The notes under the pieces are model-generated. The model made no database searches, had not been told where the DNA came from, and worked only from the letters and a program-made list of their open reading frames with translations. Shown here one piece after another: positions 44,340-51,942 of a stretch of 64,000 nt of DNA. Source of the stretch: Aurantimonas coralicida DSM 14790 (lineage in GTDB: Bacteria; Pseudomonadota; Alphaproteobacteria; Rhizobiales; Rhizobiaceae). Positions within the stretch are counted from its first letter, which is position 1. Each line of letters starts with the position of its first letter. The position numbers were made by a program, and so were the translations under genes. Where the stretch lies: the NCBI RefSeq assembly GCF_000421645.1, contig NZ_ATXK01000002.1, positions 62,001 through 126,000 of the forward strand, in the 5' to 3' direction.

Positions 44340-46133
44340 TCATGCGGGATCGGGCAGCACCGGTGCCACCGACACTGTGGCTTTCTCAAGGTCGCCGCCG
44401 GCCGAAAGACGGGCCAGCCGCTCCTGCCAGAGGGCATAGCTGCGGATCACCGGCTCGGGATCGGACTCGAAGGGGGTCTCGAACAGGCGCTGGCGACGCA
44501 CCCAGTCGCCCAGCGCCGGATTGCCGGTGGCGCTGATCAGGACCGGGGCCGCGACGAGCGGCAGCGCGATCGGCAGGGTCCACAGGACGAGGTTCGGGGC
44601 GTAGTTGATCGTGGCGAAGAGCACGAGGCCGCCGGCCAGCACCATCCACCAGCTCGCCTTGAAGGCGGCGTCGAGCGGCAGGCTGCCGTCAGCGCGCTCG
44701 GTCGAGGGCCAGCCGGCATCGGCGCCGATCAGGATCTCGGCCACGGCCTTCGACTGGAACATCATCATCACCGGGGCGAGGATGCTGGTCATCACCAGCT
44801 CCGCCGTCGCGCCGGCCAGCACAGCGAGCGTCCCGCCGAACCGCCGGCGCCGGGCGGTGAAGGCGCTGCCGACCGCGATCAGCGTCTTGGGCAGAAGCAG
44901 CAGCACGAAGATGCCGAAGAGCAGGAGCAGCGCCTTGCCGGTCTCGGGCCGCGGGAACACCGGGAACAGGGAATCGGCCGGGAAATAGTTCGGCTCCGGC
45001 GCCAGGATCGGGTCGAGCAGGCTGACGATCAGGAACATCAGCCAGATCGGCGAGGCGGCATAGGCCATGATCCCGCTGGCGAGGGAGACACAGCTCCACA
45101 GCTTCAGCCCCGGCGCGGCGAGGAGCTTGCCGTGCTGCAGATTGCCCTGGCACCAGCGGCGGTCGCGCTTGGCATATTCGATGATGTTGGCCGGGGCTTC
45201 CTCGTAGGAGCCTTCGAGGTCCGGATCGACCTGCACCTTGTAGCCGGCCCGCGCCAAGAGCGCCGCCTCGACGGAATCATGGCTAAGGATATGGCCGCCG
45301 AAGGGCGGACGGCCGTGCAGGTCGGGCAGGCCGCATGACGCCGCGAAGGCACGCACGCGCAGGATGGCGTTGTGGCCCCAGAACGGCCCCTCGCGGCCCT
45401 GCAGCACCGCGATGCCGCGCGAGAAGACCGGCGAGAACAGGGCTGCGGAAAACTGTAGCGCACGGCCGAACAGGGTGCGCCGGCCGATGATCAGCGGCTG
45501 GGTCTGCAACAGGCCGAGTTCGGGGTCGCCATCCATCCGGGCGGCCATCTCCACCATGGTCTCCGGCCGCATCAGGCTGTCGGCGTCGAGCACCAGCATG
45601 TAGTCGTAGGCGCCGCCGCTGGTGGTGACGAAGTCGGCGATGTTGCCGGCCTTGCGGCCGACATTCTTCTCGCGGTTGCGGTAGTAGAGGCGGCCGGCCG
45701 CGCCGAGTTCGGATAGCAGCATATCGACGCCGCGCCGTTCGGCGGCGACGTTCTCGGCCCGGGTGGAATCGCTGAGGATGTAGAAGTCGAAGGCATCGAG
45801 CCCGCCGATGCTGCGCAGGCCCTCATACATGGCACCGACGCGCGCCAGCACAGCCTCCGCGTCCTCGTTGTAGACGGGAACAAGGATGGCGGTGCGGCTG
45901 ACATGGCCGGGCAGCGCCCGGCGGCGCGGCGGCGCGCCGGACGACATGATGCCGGCCAGCGCCATGTTGAAGCCCCAGGCGAGCCAGAGGCAGCACAGCA
46001 CGAGCAGGCTGATCTGCACGATGTGCAGATAGGTCACCCCGTTCACCGTCACGACGATGAAGAACAGCGAAGCTGCGATCGCCGCCAGCACGACGGAGGC
46101 CAGGGCGAAGAGAAGACGCTGAGCCGTGATCAA
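44340..46133 (-). CDS. opgH: Glucan biosynthesis glucosyltransferase OpgH (MdoH)
   Basis: OpgH (597 aa) polymerises UDP-glucose into the beta-1,2-linked backbone of periplasmic glucans and exports it. The start is TTG 46133 (ITAQRLLFALASVVL); no ATG or GTG is available in frame before an upstream stop. Two membrane helices come first, then a GT2 catalytic domain (SRTAILVPVYNEDAEAVLAR, the DSTR and LVLDADSLM motifs, KRDRRWCQGNLQH), then several more helices. At 597 aa it is shorter than E. coli MdoH (847 aa) but similar to the alphaproteobacterial form. It sits between opgI and opgC. Confidence 0.94.
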   Translation of the reverse strand: MITAQRLLFALASVVLAAIAASLFFIVVTVNGVTYLHIVQISLLVLCCLWLAWGFNMALAGIMSSGAPPRRRALPGHVSRTAILVPVYNEDAEAVLARVGAMYEGLRSIGGLDAFDFYILSDSTRAENVAAERRGVDMLLSELGAAGRLYYRNREKNVGRKAGNIADFVTTSGGAYDYMLVLDADSLMRPETMVEMAARMDGDPELGLLQTQPLIIGRRTLFGRALQFSAALFSPVFSRGIAVLQGREGPFWGHNAILRVRAFAASCGLPDLHGRPPFGGHILSHDSVEAALLARAGYKVQVDPDLEGSYEEAPANIIEYAKRDRRWCQGNLQHGKLLAAPGLKLWSCVSLASGIMAYAASPIWLMFLIVSLLDPILAPEPNYFPADSLFPVFPRPETGKALLLLFGIFVLLLLPKTLIAVGSAFTARRRRFGGTLAVLAGATAELVMTSILAPVMMMFQSKAVAEILIGADAGWPSTERADGSLPLDAAFKASWWMVLAGGLVLFATINYAPNLVLWTLPIALPLVAAPVLISATGNPALGDWVRRQRLFETPFESDPEPVIRSYALWQERLARLSAGGDLEKATVSVAPVLPDPA

Positions 46134-46162
46134 CGCGGTGTCCGTCGGTGAGATGGTGCCAC

Positions 46163-46182
46163 GGCCCGGATCACACCGGGCC
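46163..46182 (-). repeat. Strong hairpin between opgI-like gene and opgH
   Basis: GGCCCGG and CCGGGCC form a 7-bp perfect stem with a 6-base loop, 30 bp before the opgH TTG start. There is no T-run, so it may tune mRNA stability or opgH translation within the operon rather than terminate. Confidence 0.55.
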
Positions 46183-46197
46183 GTTCAGGCATGGTGA

Positions 46198-46515
46198 TCA
46201 ATTGCGGTCGGCGGAAAGGCGGCCGAGCGAGATCGTCGGGAAGCGCAGCGGCCGGCCAGTCAGCGGCTGGATCGGCATTGTCAGCCGCGCCACGGGCGGC
46301 GGGACGGCGACCGTGCGCACGAAGGCCAGCGACGCCGCATCGCCCTGCATGGCAGCGGCCAGCACGCGTTCGGCATCGTCGGCGCGTCCGCTCGCGGCAA
46401 GGCGCGTGCGCACGGCGTCCAGTACGACATCGTCGTCCAGATCGGCCCGGCCGATCAGCCGGCCGGCATTGGTCTCCTGCATGGAGCGGCGGTCTTCCGT
46501 TGCAAAAACGGTCAT
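46198..46515 (-). CDS. opgI: Small OpgI-position protein of the glucan operon
   Basis: This 105-aa soluble protein starts at ATG 46515, overlapping the opgG stop by four bases (ATGA) with AGGA upstream. It is polar, with helical Asp/Arg/Ala-rich stretches (DLDDDVVLDAVRTRLAASG) and a Pro-rich end (VAVPPPVARLTMPIQPLTGRPL); no signal peptide or membrane helix is seen. I recognise no domain. The position between opgG and opgH matches opgI in the Rhodobacter sphaeroides opgGIHC operon, and the symbol is given on that basis only. A role in OpgH assembly or regulation is a guess. Confidence 0.75.
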   Translation of the reverse strand: MTVFATEDRRSMQETNAGRLIGRADLDDDVVLDAVRTRLAASGRADDAERVLAAAMQGDAASLAFVRTVAVPPPVARLTMPIQPLTGRPLRFPTISLGRLSADRN

Positions 46516-48122
46516 GTCCTGTTCGTCCATTGATAGAGCCACGTCTCACTGACAATGCGCTGCAGCATCGAAAGTTTCACGCGAAGTTCAGCAGGCTGTG
46601 AATCGGTCTTCTCGAGTTCCAGGGCGACGCGCCAGCCGCCATTGGGCAGCCGCGCGATTCCCGAATGGATCAGCCGGGTGTTGTCCGGCACGTCGATCAG
46701 GGGCTCGATCTGGGCATCAGCGGGCAGCTTGGCAATGCTGCCGCCCTCGAAATTGATGGCGATGCGATGGGTCGACAGGTCGGCATCCGCCGCGTTGCCG
46801 CCGACGCCGATGAAGGTGCCGGTGACCTTGGCCTGGTTGTCCTCGGGCTCGACGTCGAGGCCCCAGTGCATCCGGTAGCTGAACTCCATCGCGCCGCCGG
46901 CTTCGGCCTTGGCCTCGGGCACCCAGAAGGCGACGATGTTGTCGTTGGCTTCCGAATCCGTCGGGATCTCGACGAGCTCGACGGTACCCTTGCCCCAGTC
47001 GCCCAGCGGCTCGATCATCAGCGACGGCCGCAGTTCGTACCGGGCCTCGATGTCCTCGTAATGGGAGAAGTCGCGATCGCGCTGCAGGAGGCCGAAGCCG
47101 CGCGGACTGGTCTCCTGGAAATAGGACATCGCCAGGTTTTCGGGGTTCTTCAGCGGCCGCCACAGCTTCTCGCCATCGGCCCGGCGAATGCACAGGCCGT
47201 CGCTGTCATGGACCTCGGGGCGGAAGTCGTCGCGACCGAAGCGGTCGTTCTCGCCGAAAGTGTACATGGATGTCAGCGGCGCGATGCCGACGCGGTTGAC
47301 GTCGGTGCGGAAGAACAGCCGGGTGGTCACGTCGATGGTGGTCTGCGGGCCCGGCGTGATCAGGAAGGAATAGGCGCCGGTGAGGCTCGGGCTGTCGAGC
47401 TCCGCCATCAGCCGGATGCGCGAATCGCCCGGCTTCGGCGCGTCGATGTAGAAGGCGCTGAAACGCGGGAATTCCTCGGTCTCGCTGGTCGCCGTGTTGA
47501 TGGCGAGGCCGCGCGCCGACAGCCCGTAGCGGGTGCCGGTGCCCAGCGCGCGGAAATAGCTCGCGCCCAGGAAGGTCACCAGCTCGTCGAAATAGTCCGG
47601 CCGTTCGATCGGCGCATGGATCCGGAACCCGGCGACGCCGTCCAGCGGCAGGTCCTGGAATTTCGAGGGATCCAGCGGCGGCCGGTATTCGAAGTCCGAC
47701 GGCGCGAAATCGTGGCGATTGTAGACGCCATTCTGCCCGACGAAGACCTTGGTTGTCTCCTTGAACACCCAGCCTGGATAGAAGGCCTGCAGGTGGAACT
47801 CCACCGGCTCGGCGCGCCACAGGGCGTGGTCCGGCCGGAAGCGGATCGCCCGGTGCTCGTCGTAATTGAGGTCGAGGATTTCCTGCGGCAGCTCGTTGGC
47901 CGGCGCGCTGTAGGATTCCCCGGCGCGCTGCTGCATGCGCGCGGCCAGCTCATCGAAGGTGAACGGCGCATCGGGCGCGCCGACGGTTGCCGGCTGGCGG
48001 GCCGGCGGCGTGGGAGCCTCCGTCTCCTGGGCAAAGCCCGGACGGGGCAGAAGCGCTGCGAGGGTGAGGGCCACACCTGTCTTCAGCGCGGTACGGCGGG
48101 ACGCAAAACTCTTGTGATTCAC
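46512..48122 (-). CDS. opgG: Periplasmic glucan biosynthesis protein OpgG/OpgD (MdoG)
   Basis: OpgG-type proteins act in the periplasm on glucan backbone branching. The 536-aa form from GTG 48122 starts MNHKSFASRRTALKTGVALTLAALLPRPGFA, which has a twin-arginine motif (SRRTALK), an uncharged hydrophobic core and a cleavage site. Tat export is typical of OpgD rather than Sec-exported OpgG in E. coli. The mature part begins FTFDELAARMQQRAG and contains VEFHLQAFYPGWVFKE, SYFRALGTGTRYGLSARGLAI and LMIEPLGDWGKGTVELVEIPT, all MdoG-family. A TTG at 48173 is an alternative start. It is the first gene of the opgGIHC operon. Confidence 0.93.
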   Translation of the reverse strand: MNHKSFASRRTALKTGVALTLAALLPRPGFAQETEAPTPPARQPATVGAPDAPFTFDELAARMQQRAGESYSAPANELPQEILDLNYDEHRAIRFRPDHALWRAEPVEFHLQAFYPGWVFKETTKVFVGQNGVYNRHDFAPSDFEYRPPLDPSKFQDLPLDGVAGFRIHAPIERPDYFDELVTFLGASYFRALGTGTRYGLSARGLAINTATSETEEFPRFSAFYIDAPKPGDSRIRLMAELDSPSLTGAYSFLITPGPQTTIDVTTRLFFRTDVNRVGIAPLTSMYTFGENDRFGRDDFRPEVHDSDGLCIRRADGEKLWRPLKNPENLAMSYFQETSPRGFGLLQRDRDFSHYEDIEARYELRPSLMIEPLGDWGKGTVELVEIPTDSEANDNIVAFWVPEAKAEAGGAMEFSYRMHWGLDVEPEDNQAKVTGTFIGVGGNAADADLSTHRIAINFEGGSIAKLPADAQIEPLIDVPDNTRLIHSGIARLPNGGWRVALELEKTDSQPAELRVKLSMLQRIVSETWLYQWTNRT

Positions 48123-48252
48123 GGGCTGCTTGTGAGTTTGAGAACAGACACGAAGGCGTGAGCATAGGCACAATTGCGGCGATTACATAGCCGCCGCGCA
48201 CAGGCTTGTAGGCCCGGATGATGAACGCTTCCTGACGAGGGCAGGGCGTGTG

Positions 48253-49221
48253 TCAGCCGGCGGAAAAACGGTAGAGGCTGTGATGGCGATAGGTCTCGCT
48301 CGGCCGCAGGATCGTCTGGGGAAACTCGGGCCGATTGGGCGAATCCGGCCAGCCCTGCGGCTCCAGCGCCAGGGCCGAGCGGCTGCCGATCGGCACCCCG
48401 CCATGGCCCATGATCGAGCCATCCAGCTTGGCGCCGTCATAGACCTGCAGGCCGGGCTCGGTGGTAGAGAGCGCCAGGGTGATGCCGCTCGCCGCGCCCG
48501 CGAGCCGGGCGGCAAGGCGCGGCGCGGCCTCCGGCGCATCGGCCAGGCAGAAATTGTGGTCGAGCGGATCGGGGGCCTCGCCCACCAGCCGGCCCGCGCC
48601 GAAGTCGAACGGTGTGTCCGCCACCGGTGCAATCGCCCCGGTTGGAAGCGCCGCGGCGTCGATCGGCAGATAGCGATCCGCCGTCAGCGTCAGCCGGTGG
48701 CCGCGAATGTCGTCGCTGCCGTCGAGATTGAAGTAGAAATGCGTCGTCAGATTCACCGGGGTCGGGCGATCGCTGGTCGCCTCGTAGCTCACCGACAGCG
48801 TCTGGTCCGGCAGGATCGCGAAGCGGGCGGTGATGTCGACGGTCCCGGGATAGCCCTCGTCGCCATCGGCCGACACGAGGCTCAGGGTCAGCGCGTCCGG
48901 GGCGCGCTCGACGATGGTCCAGATGCGCGTCGAGAAGCCCTTCGGACCGCCATGCAGATGATTGGGCGGGTCGTTGCGGGCAAGCTGGGAGCCCCGGCCG
49001 TCAATGGTGAAGCGACCTTCGCCGATCCGATTGGCGAAGCGGCCGATGGTGGCGCCGAGATATTCGCGGTTGCCGGCGGTGTAATGCTCGGGGTCGGCGG
49101 CGCCGACGACCAGCGAATGGGCAAATCCGTCGAGGTGAACGGCCCGGACCGCTGCGCCGGCTGTCGCGATCTCGGCGCTGAGGCCGCCGCCGGCAATCGT
49201 CACGAACTCGCTCATCGGCAT
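48253..49221 (-). CDS. galM: Aldose 1-epimerase (mutarotase)
   Basis: This 322-aa GalM-family enzyme interconverts sugar anomers. ATG 49221 follows GGAGGGG; a second ATG lies two codons later. Typical segments are YLGATIGRFANRIGEGRFTIDG, NHLHGGPKGFSTRIWTI with the catalytic-site His, TPVNLTTHFYFNL with the second His, and DHNFCL. The glutamate base is in ALEPQGWPDSPN. It lies between the opg operon and a MarR gene with its own upstream space. Confidence 0.92.
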   Translation of the reverse strand: MPMSEFVTIAGGGLSAEIATAGAAVRAVHLDGFAHSLVVGAADPEHYTAGNREYLGATIGRFANRIGEGRFTIDGRGSQLARNDPPNHLHGGPKGFSTRIWTIVERAPDALTLSLVSADGDEGYPGTVDITARFAILPDQTLSVSYEATSDRPTPVNLTTHFYFNLDGSDDIRGHRLTLTADRYLPIDAAALPTGAIAPVADTPFDFGAGRLVGEAPDPLDHNFCLADAPEAAPRLAARLAGAASGITLALSTTEPGLQVYDGAKLDGSIMGHGGVPIGSRSALALEPQGWPDSPNRPEFPQTILRPSETYRHHSLYRFSAG

Positions 49222-49309
49222 TGTCCCCTCCGCTGCCGCAAGCCGGCGATCGCGGAATAGGCAGTGCCGGGGCGCGCGTCAATCGAGCGCCCGCGTGGCA
49301 GCCGCGCGC

Positions 49310-49798
49310 CTAGCGCAGGCGTCGCAGCTTCTGGGTGAGGATATCGCCGGTGCGCGTCAAGGAACTCTGCAGCACCTGCAACTCGTCCTGCGTCAGGGAC
49401 TGGGCGAGGTCGATCTCGAGCCGCTGCCAGACGTTCCGTACGGTCGCCTGCACCCGCTCGCCATCCGGGGTCAGCTGCACCATCGTGCGGCGCGCATCGG
49501 CACTGTTGGCCGAGCGGGCGACGAGCCCCTTCTCGATCAACCGGTCCAGCATCTTGGACACCGTCGAGGGTCGCACCGAAAGCTGTTCGGCCAGCGCCGA
49601 CACGCTGACCGGGGCAAGGGGATCGAGACGGTCGAGGAGCTGGTCCTGGCCGGGGTGCAGTCCGATATCGGCAAGAAGCAGGGCGAGAAAGGCCCGGGTG
49701 GACTTGGCGATCGACAGGAGCGACGGCACGATCACCGGCGTCATCATCGTCGAAGGATCGGTGTGGACCGATGCTGTTGTCTGTGTGTTCGTATCCAT
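49310..49798 (-). CDS. MarR-family transcriptional regulator
   Basis: This 162-aa regulator has a normal MarR winged helix: LAPVSVSALAEQLSVRPSTVSKMLDRLIEKGLVARSANSADARRTMVQLTPDGE with the conserved D-R wing motif. The first 20 residues are a Thr-rich tail. It starts at ATG 49798, and a perfect 10-bp palindrome lies six bases upstream, a likely autoregulatory site. It is divergent from the DHFR-like gene with 280 bp between. Target genes are unknown. Confidence 0.92.
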   Translation of the reverse strand: MDTNTQTTASVHTDPSTMMTPVIVPSLLSIAKSTRAFLALLLADIGLHPGQDQLLDRLDPLAPVSVSALAEQLSVRPSTVSKMLDRLIEKGLVARSANSADARRTMVQLTPDGERVQATVRNVWQRLEIDLAQSLTQDELQVLQSSLTRTGDILTQKLRRLR

Positions 49799-49803
49799 GA
49801 TCC

Positions 49804-49813
49804 CGGTTAACCG
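49804..49813. promoter_or_regulatory. CGGTTAACCG palindrome before the marR gene
   Basis: The perfect 10-bp palindrome CGGTTAACCG lies six bases before the regulator start and overlaps its ribosome-binding GGGA. A second dyad, TTCGCACGAA, lies at 49848-49857. Either may be a MarR dimer site. Confidence 0.5.
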
Positions 49814-50078
49814 TTAGCCGAGGGCCGGTCCTTAAACTGCTATATTCTTCGCACGAAAAAGACAGCCATACATAGTATCCGCAAGGCTGGCAGTTCGTGG
49901 CGCGCGACGGGCGGCCGGCACGGCCCGAACGTTGCTGACGCGGGGTCCGCGGTGTTTCTCGAACGAGAAATTCCGCGATCGGTTCCCGGTGAACAATGGT
50001 CTCGCCACGCCGAATCGGGCATCAGTCCACAACCGGAGCGCGTCGTCGGTCGACGTGCGGCACAGAGGAGCGGGACGC

Positions 50079-50489
50079 ATGCCCGACGTCAGGGTCATCT
50101 GCGCGATCGGCCGGAGCGGACAACTCGGCCTCGATGGCGGCATGCCGTGGGAGGGGCGTCCCGAGCGCGTCTACACCGAGGATGTCGAGCGCTTTTTCGA
50201 GATCACCCGCGGTCATGTGCTGATCGCCGGGCCGAAGACCGTTGCCTCCTTCCCGGACTTCGCCCGCAAGGACCGCACCATCGTGGAAATCCGCTCGGCC
50301 GACGATCCCCAGACGGTACTGGAGAGCTTCGGCGAGCGGGTGGTCTATATCGGCGGCGGCCCGGCGGTCTGGGACGTCTATGCGCGCTATGTGCGCCACT
50401 GGGACATCAACACGCTGCCCTATGACGGCGAGGCCGATACCTGGTTCGATCCGGCCTGGCTCCTGGCCGGCGGTACCACGCAGCGCTGA
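50079..50489 (+). CDS. Dihydrofolate reductase-like protein
   Basis: This 136-aa protein starts at ATG 50079 after AGAGGAG; the frame is open upstream without a start signal. It has the DHFR landmarks in order: ICAIGRSGQLGLDGGMPWEG (G-x-LG-x-x-G-x-PW), the helix TEDVERFFEITRG with an acidic residue where DHFR has its catalytic one, VLIAGPKTV in place of the usual MGRxT, and VVYIGGGPAVWDVY. It is about 25 residues shorter than typical DHFR and lacks the final strands. It probably reduces dihydrofolate or a pterin. It converges with pabC across 15 bp. Confidence 0.78.
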   Translation: MPDVRVICAIGRSGQLGLDGGMPWEGRPERVYTEDVERFFEITRGHVLIAGPKTVASFPDFARKDRTIVEIRSADDPQTVLESFGERVVYIGGGPAVWDVYARYVRHWDINTLPYDGEADTWFDPAWLLAGGTTQR

Positions 50490-50504
50490 GGCGGGCGGCT
50501 CGGT

Positions 50505-51365
50505 TCAGCCGGGCAGCACCGCTCCGCGCTCGCGCGGATCGACGCCGCATTCCTCCGCGATGGCAGCGCAGAGCCCTTCCATCAGCGCGCGCAATATCGG
50601 GGCCGGCATGGCCGGCGCCGGCCCATCGAGGCTGGCCGGCGCGACGAGGCGCAGGCTGTTGGTGAGGACGATCTGACCCGCCGCGAGATCGGGGAGCGTC
50701 AGGGGCCTTTCGACCGCCGACATGCCGAACGCGCCGGCATTGTCGAGGATCCAGCCCCGCACGATGCCGTCGAGGACGCCGTCGTCGCGTGGCGGCGTGA
50801 CGATCTCGGTCCCCGCCAGGACGAAGACATTCGCCAGCGCCGAACAGGCGACACGGGCCGCCCCGTTGAGGAACAGCGCCTCGTCGGCGCCGGCCTGCCT
50901 TGCGGCATGGTTGGCAAGGACGCTGTCGAGATAGGCCAGCGATTTGACCCGCGCCGTCGGCGAGGTCTCGTTGCGGCGGATATCAGAGACCTGAAGCCGC
51001 AGCGGCGCGAACATCATCGCGGCGGCGAGCGGCGCCGTGGTGCCGATCAGCGTCGGCTGCGGATCGGCGGGAAAGGCGAGGCCGCGTGCGCCGGGGCCGC
51101 GGGTCAGCGTCAGGCGGATCGCCCCGTCGCCGCGTCGCTCGGCCAGCGCCGTCATCGCCAGTTCAAGCGCCGCGCGGTCCGCCGGAATGGCGAGGCTGGC
51201 CGCTGCGGCCATCAGCCGGTCGAGATGAGCCTGTTGGCGAAACACCCTGCCGCCGAGAACCAGCGACGTGTCGAACACCCCGTCGGCAAGGGTCAGGCCG
51301 CGGTCGTTCGCGGCAACGGCACCGGGGGCCGGCGCAAAGCCGCCGTCAATCCAGATCTCGTCCAC
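50505..51365 (-). CDS. pabC: Class IV aminotransferase, 4-amino-4-deoxychorismate lyase PabC
   Basis: This 286-aa PLP enzyme starts at GTG 51365 (MDEIWIDGGFAPAPGAVAAN), 20 bases before the pabA stop. It has RGLTLADGVFDTSLVLGG, the PLP lysine in VKSLAYLDSVLANHAARQAGAD, ARVACSALANVFVLAG, and a final TNSLRLVAPA. PabC splits aminodeoxychorismate into p-aminobenzoate and pyruvate. The fit with branched-chain or D-amino-acid aminotransferases is weaker; the pabB-pabA operon decides the function. Confidence 0.88.
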   Translation of the reverse strand: MDEIWIDGGFAPAPGAVAANDRGLTLADGVFDTSLVLGGRVFRQQAHLDRLMAAAASLAIPADRAALELAMTALAERRGDGAIRLTLTRGPGARGLAFPADPQPTLIGTTAPLAAAMMFAPLRLQVSDIRRNETSPTARVKSLAYLDSVLANHAARQAGADEALFLNGAARVACSALANVFVLAGTEIVTPPRDDGVLDGIVRGWILDNAGAFGMSAVERPLTLPDLAAGQIVLTNSLRLVAPASLDGPAPAMPAPILRALMEGLCAAIAEECGVDPRERGAVLPG

Positions 51366-51942
51366 GCCAACGCTCCGCCAGGGACAGGAAATTCTCGAAG
51401 ATCCGCTCGCCGCGATCGGTCAAAACGGATTCGGGGTGGAACTGGATGCCCCAGGTCGGGTGCGTGTGGTGCGACAGGGCCATGATCTCGCCCTCGTCCG
51501 AACGGGCGTCGATGGCGAGGTGATCGCGCATCGCCGGCGTTTCCTCGACGATCAGCGAATGATAGCGCCCGACCATGGTCGGTTGTGGCAATCCGTCGAA
51601 GAGGTTCGCCGCGTCATGGGCGATCCGCGAGGCGCGGCCGTGCATGGGCTTGAGGGCCCGGGTCACGGTGCCGCCAAAGGCCTCGCCGATGACCTGATGG
51701 CCGAGGCAGACGCCGAGGATCGGCACGCGGCCGGACAATTGCCGCACCAGGTCGAGCGAGATGCCGGCCTCGCGCGGCGAACAGGGCCCTGGCGAGATGA
51801 TCACCGCCGATGGCGCGAGCGCGTCGATCTCCGGCAGTGTGACGGCATCGTTGCGCACGACCTCGATGGCGCCGCCCAGCCGTTCGAGATAGCGGGCGAC
51901 GTTGAAGACGAAGCTGTCGTAATTGTCGACGACGAGGATCAT
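51346..51942 (-). CDS. pabA: Aminodeoxychorismate/anthranilate synthase glutaminase component PabA
   Basis: PabA (198 aa from ATG 51942, MILVVDNYDSFVFNVARYL) feeds ammonia from glutamine to PabB. It is a class I glutamine amidotransferase with the nucleophilic Cys in ILGVCLGHQVIGEAFGG, the MHGR motif (KPMHGRASRI) and His-Glu in WGIQFHPESVLT. It overlaps pabB by four bases (ATGA) and pabC by 20. PabA and TrpG cannot be told apart by sequence alone; the operon supports PabA, though sharing with anthranilate synthase is possible. Confidence 0.93.
   Translation of the reverse strand: MILVVDNYDSFVFNVARYLERLGGAIEVVRNDAVTLPEIDALAPSAVIISPGPCSPREAGISLDLVRQLSGRVPILGVCLGHQVIGEAFGGTVTRALKPMHGRASRIAHDAANLFDGLPQPTMVGRYHSLIVEETPAMRDHLAIDARSDEGEIMALSHHTHPTWGIQFHPESVLTDRGERIFENFLSLAERWRGRDLD

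Noticed and set aside
46134-46196. A 20-codon leader peptide (MPERPGVIRAVAPSHRRTPR) ending at the opgH TTG start
   Set aside because: It has an ATG and overlaps the opgH start as TTGA, which is suggestive, but there is no ribosome-binding site and the hairpin at 46163-46182 lies inside it. Not enough to call a gene.
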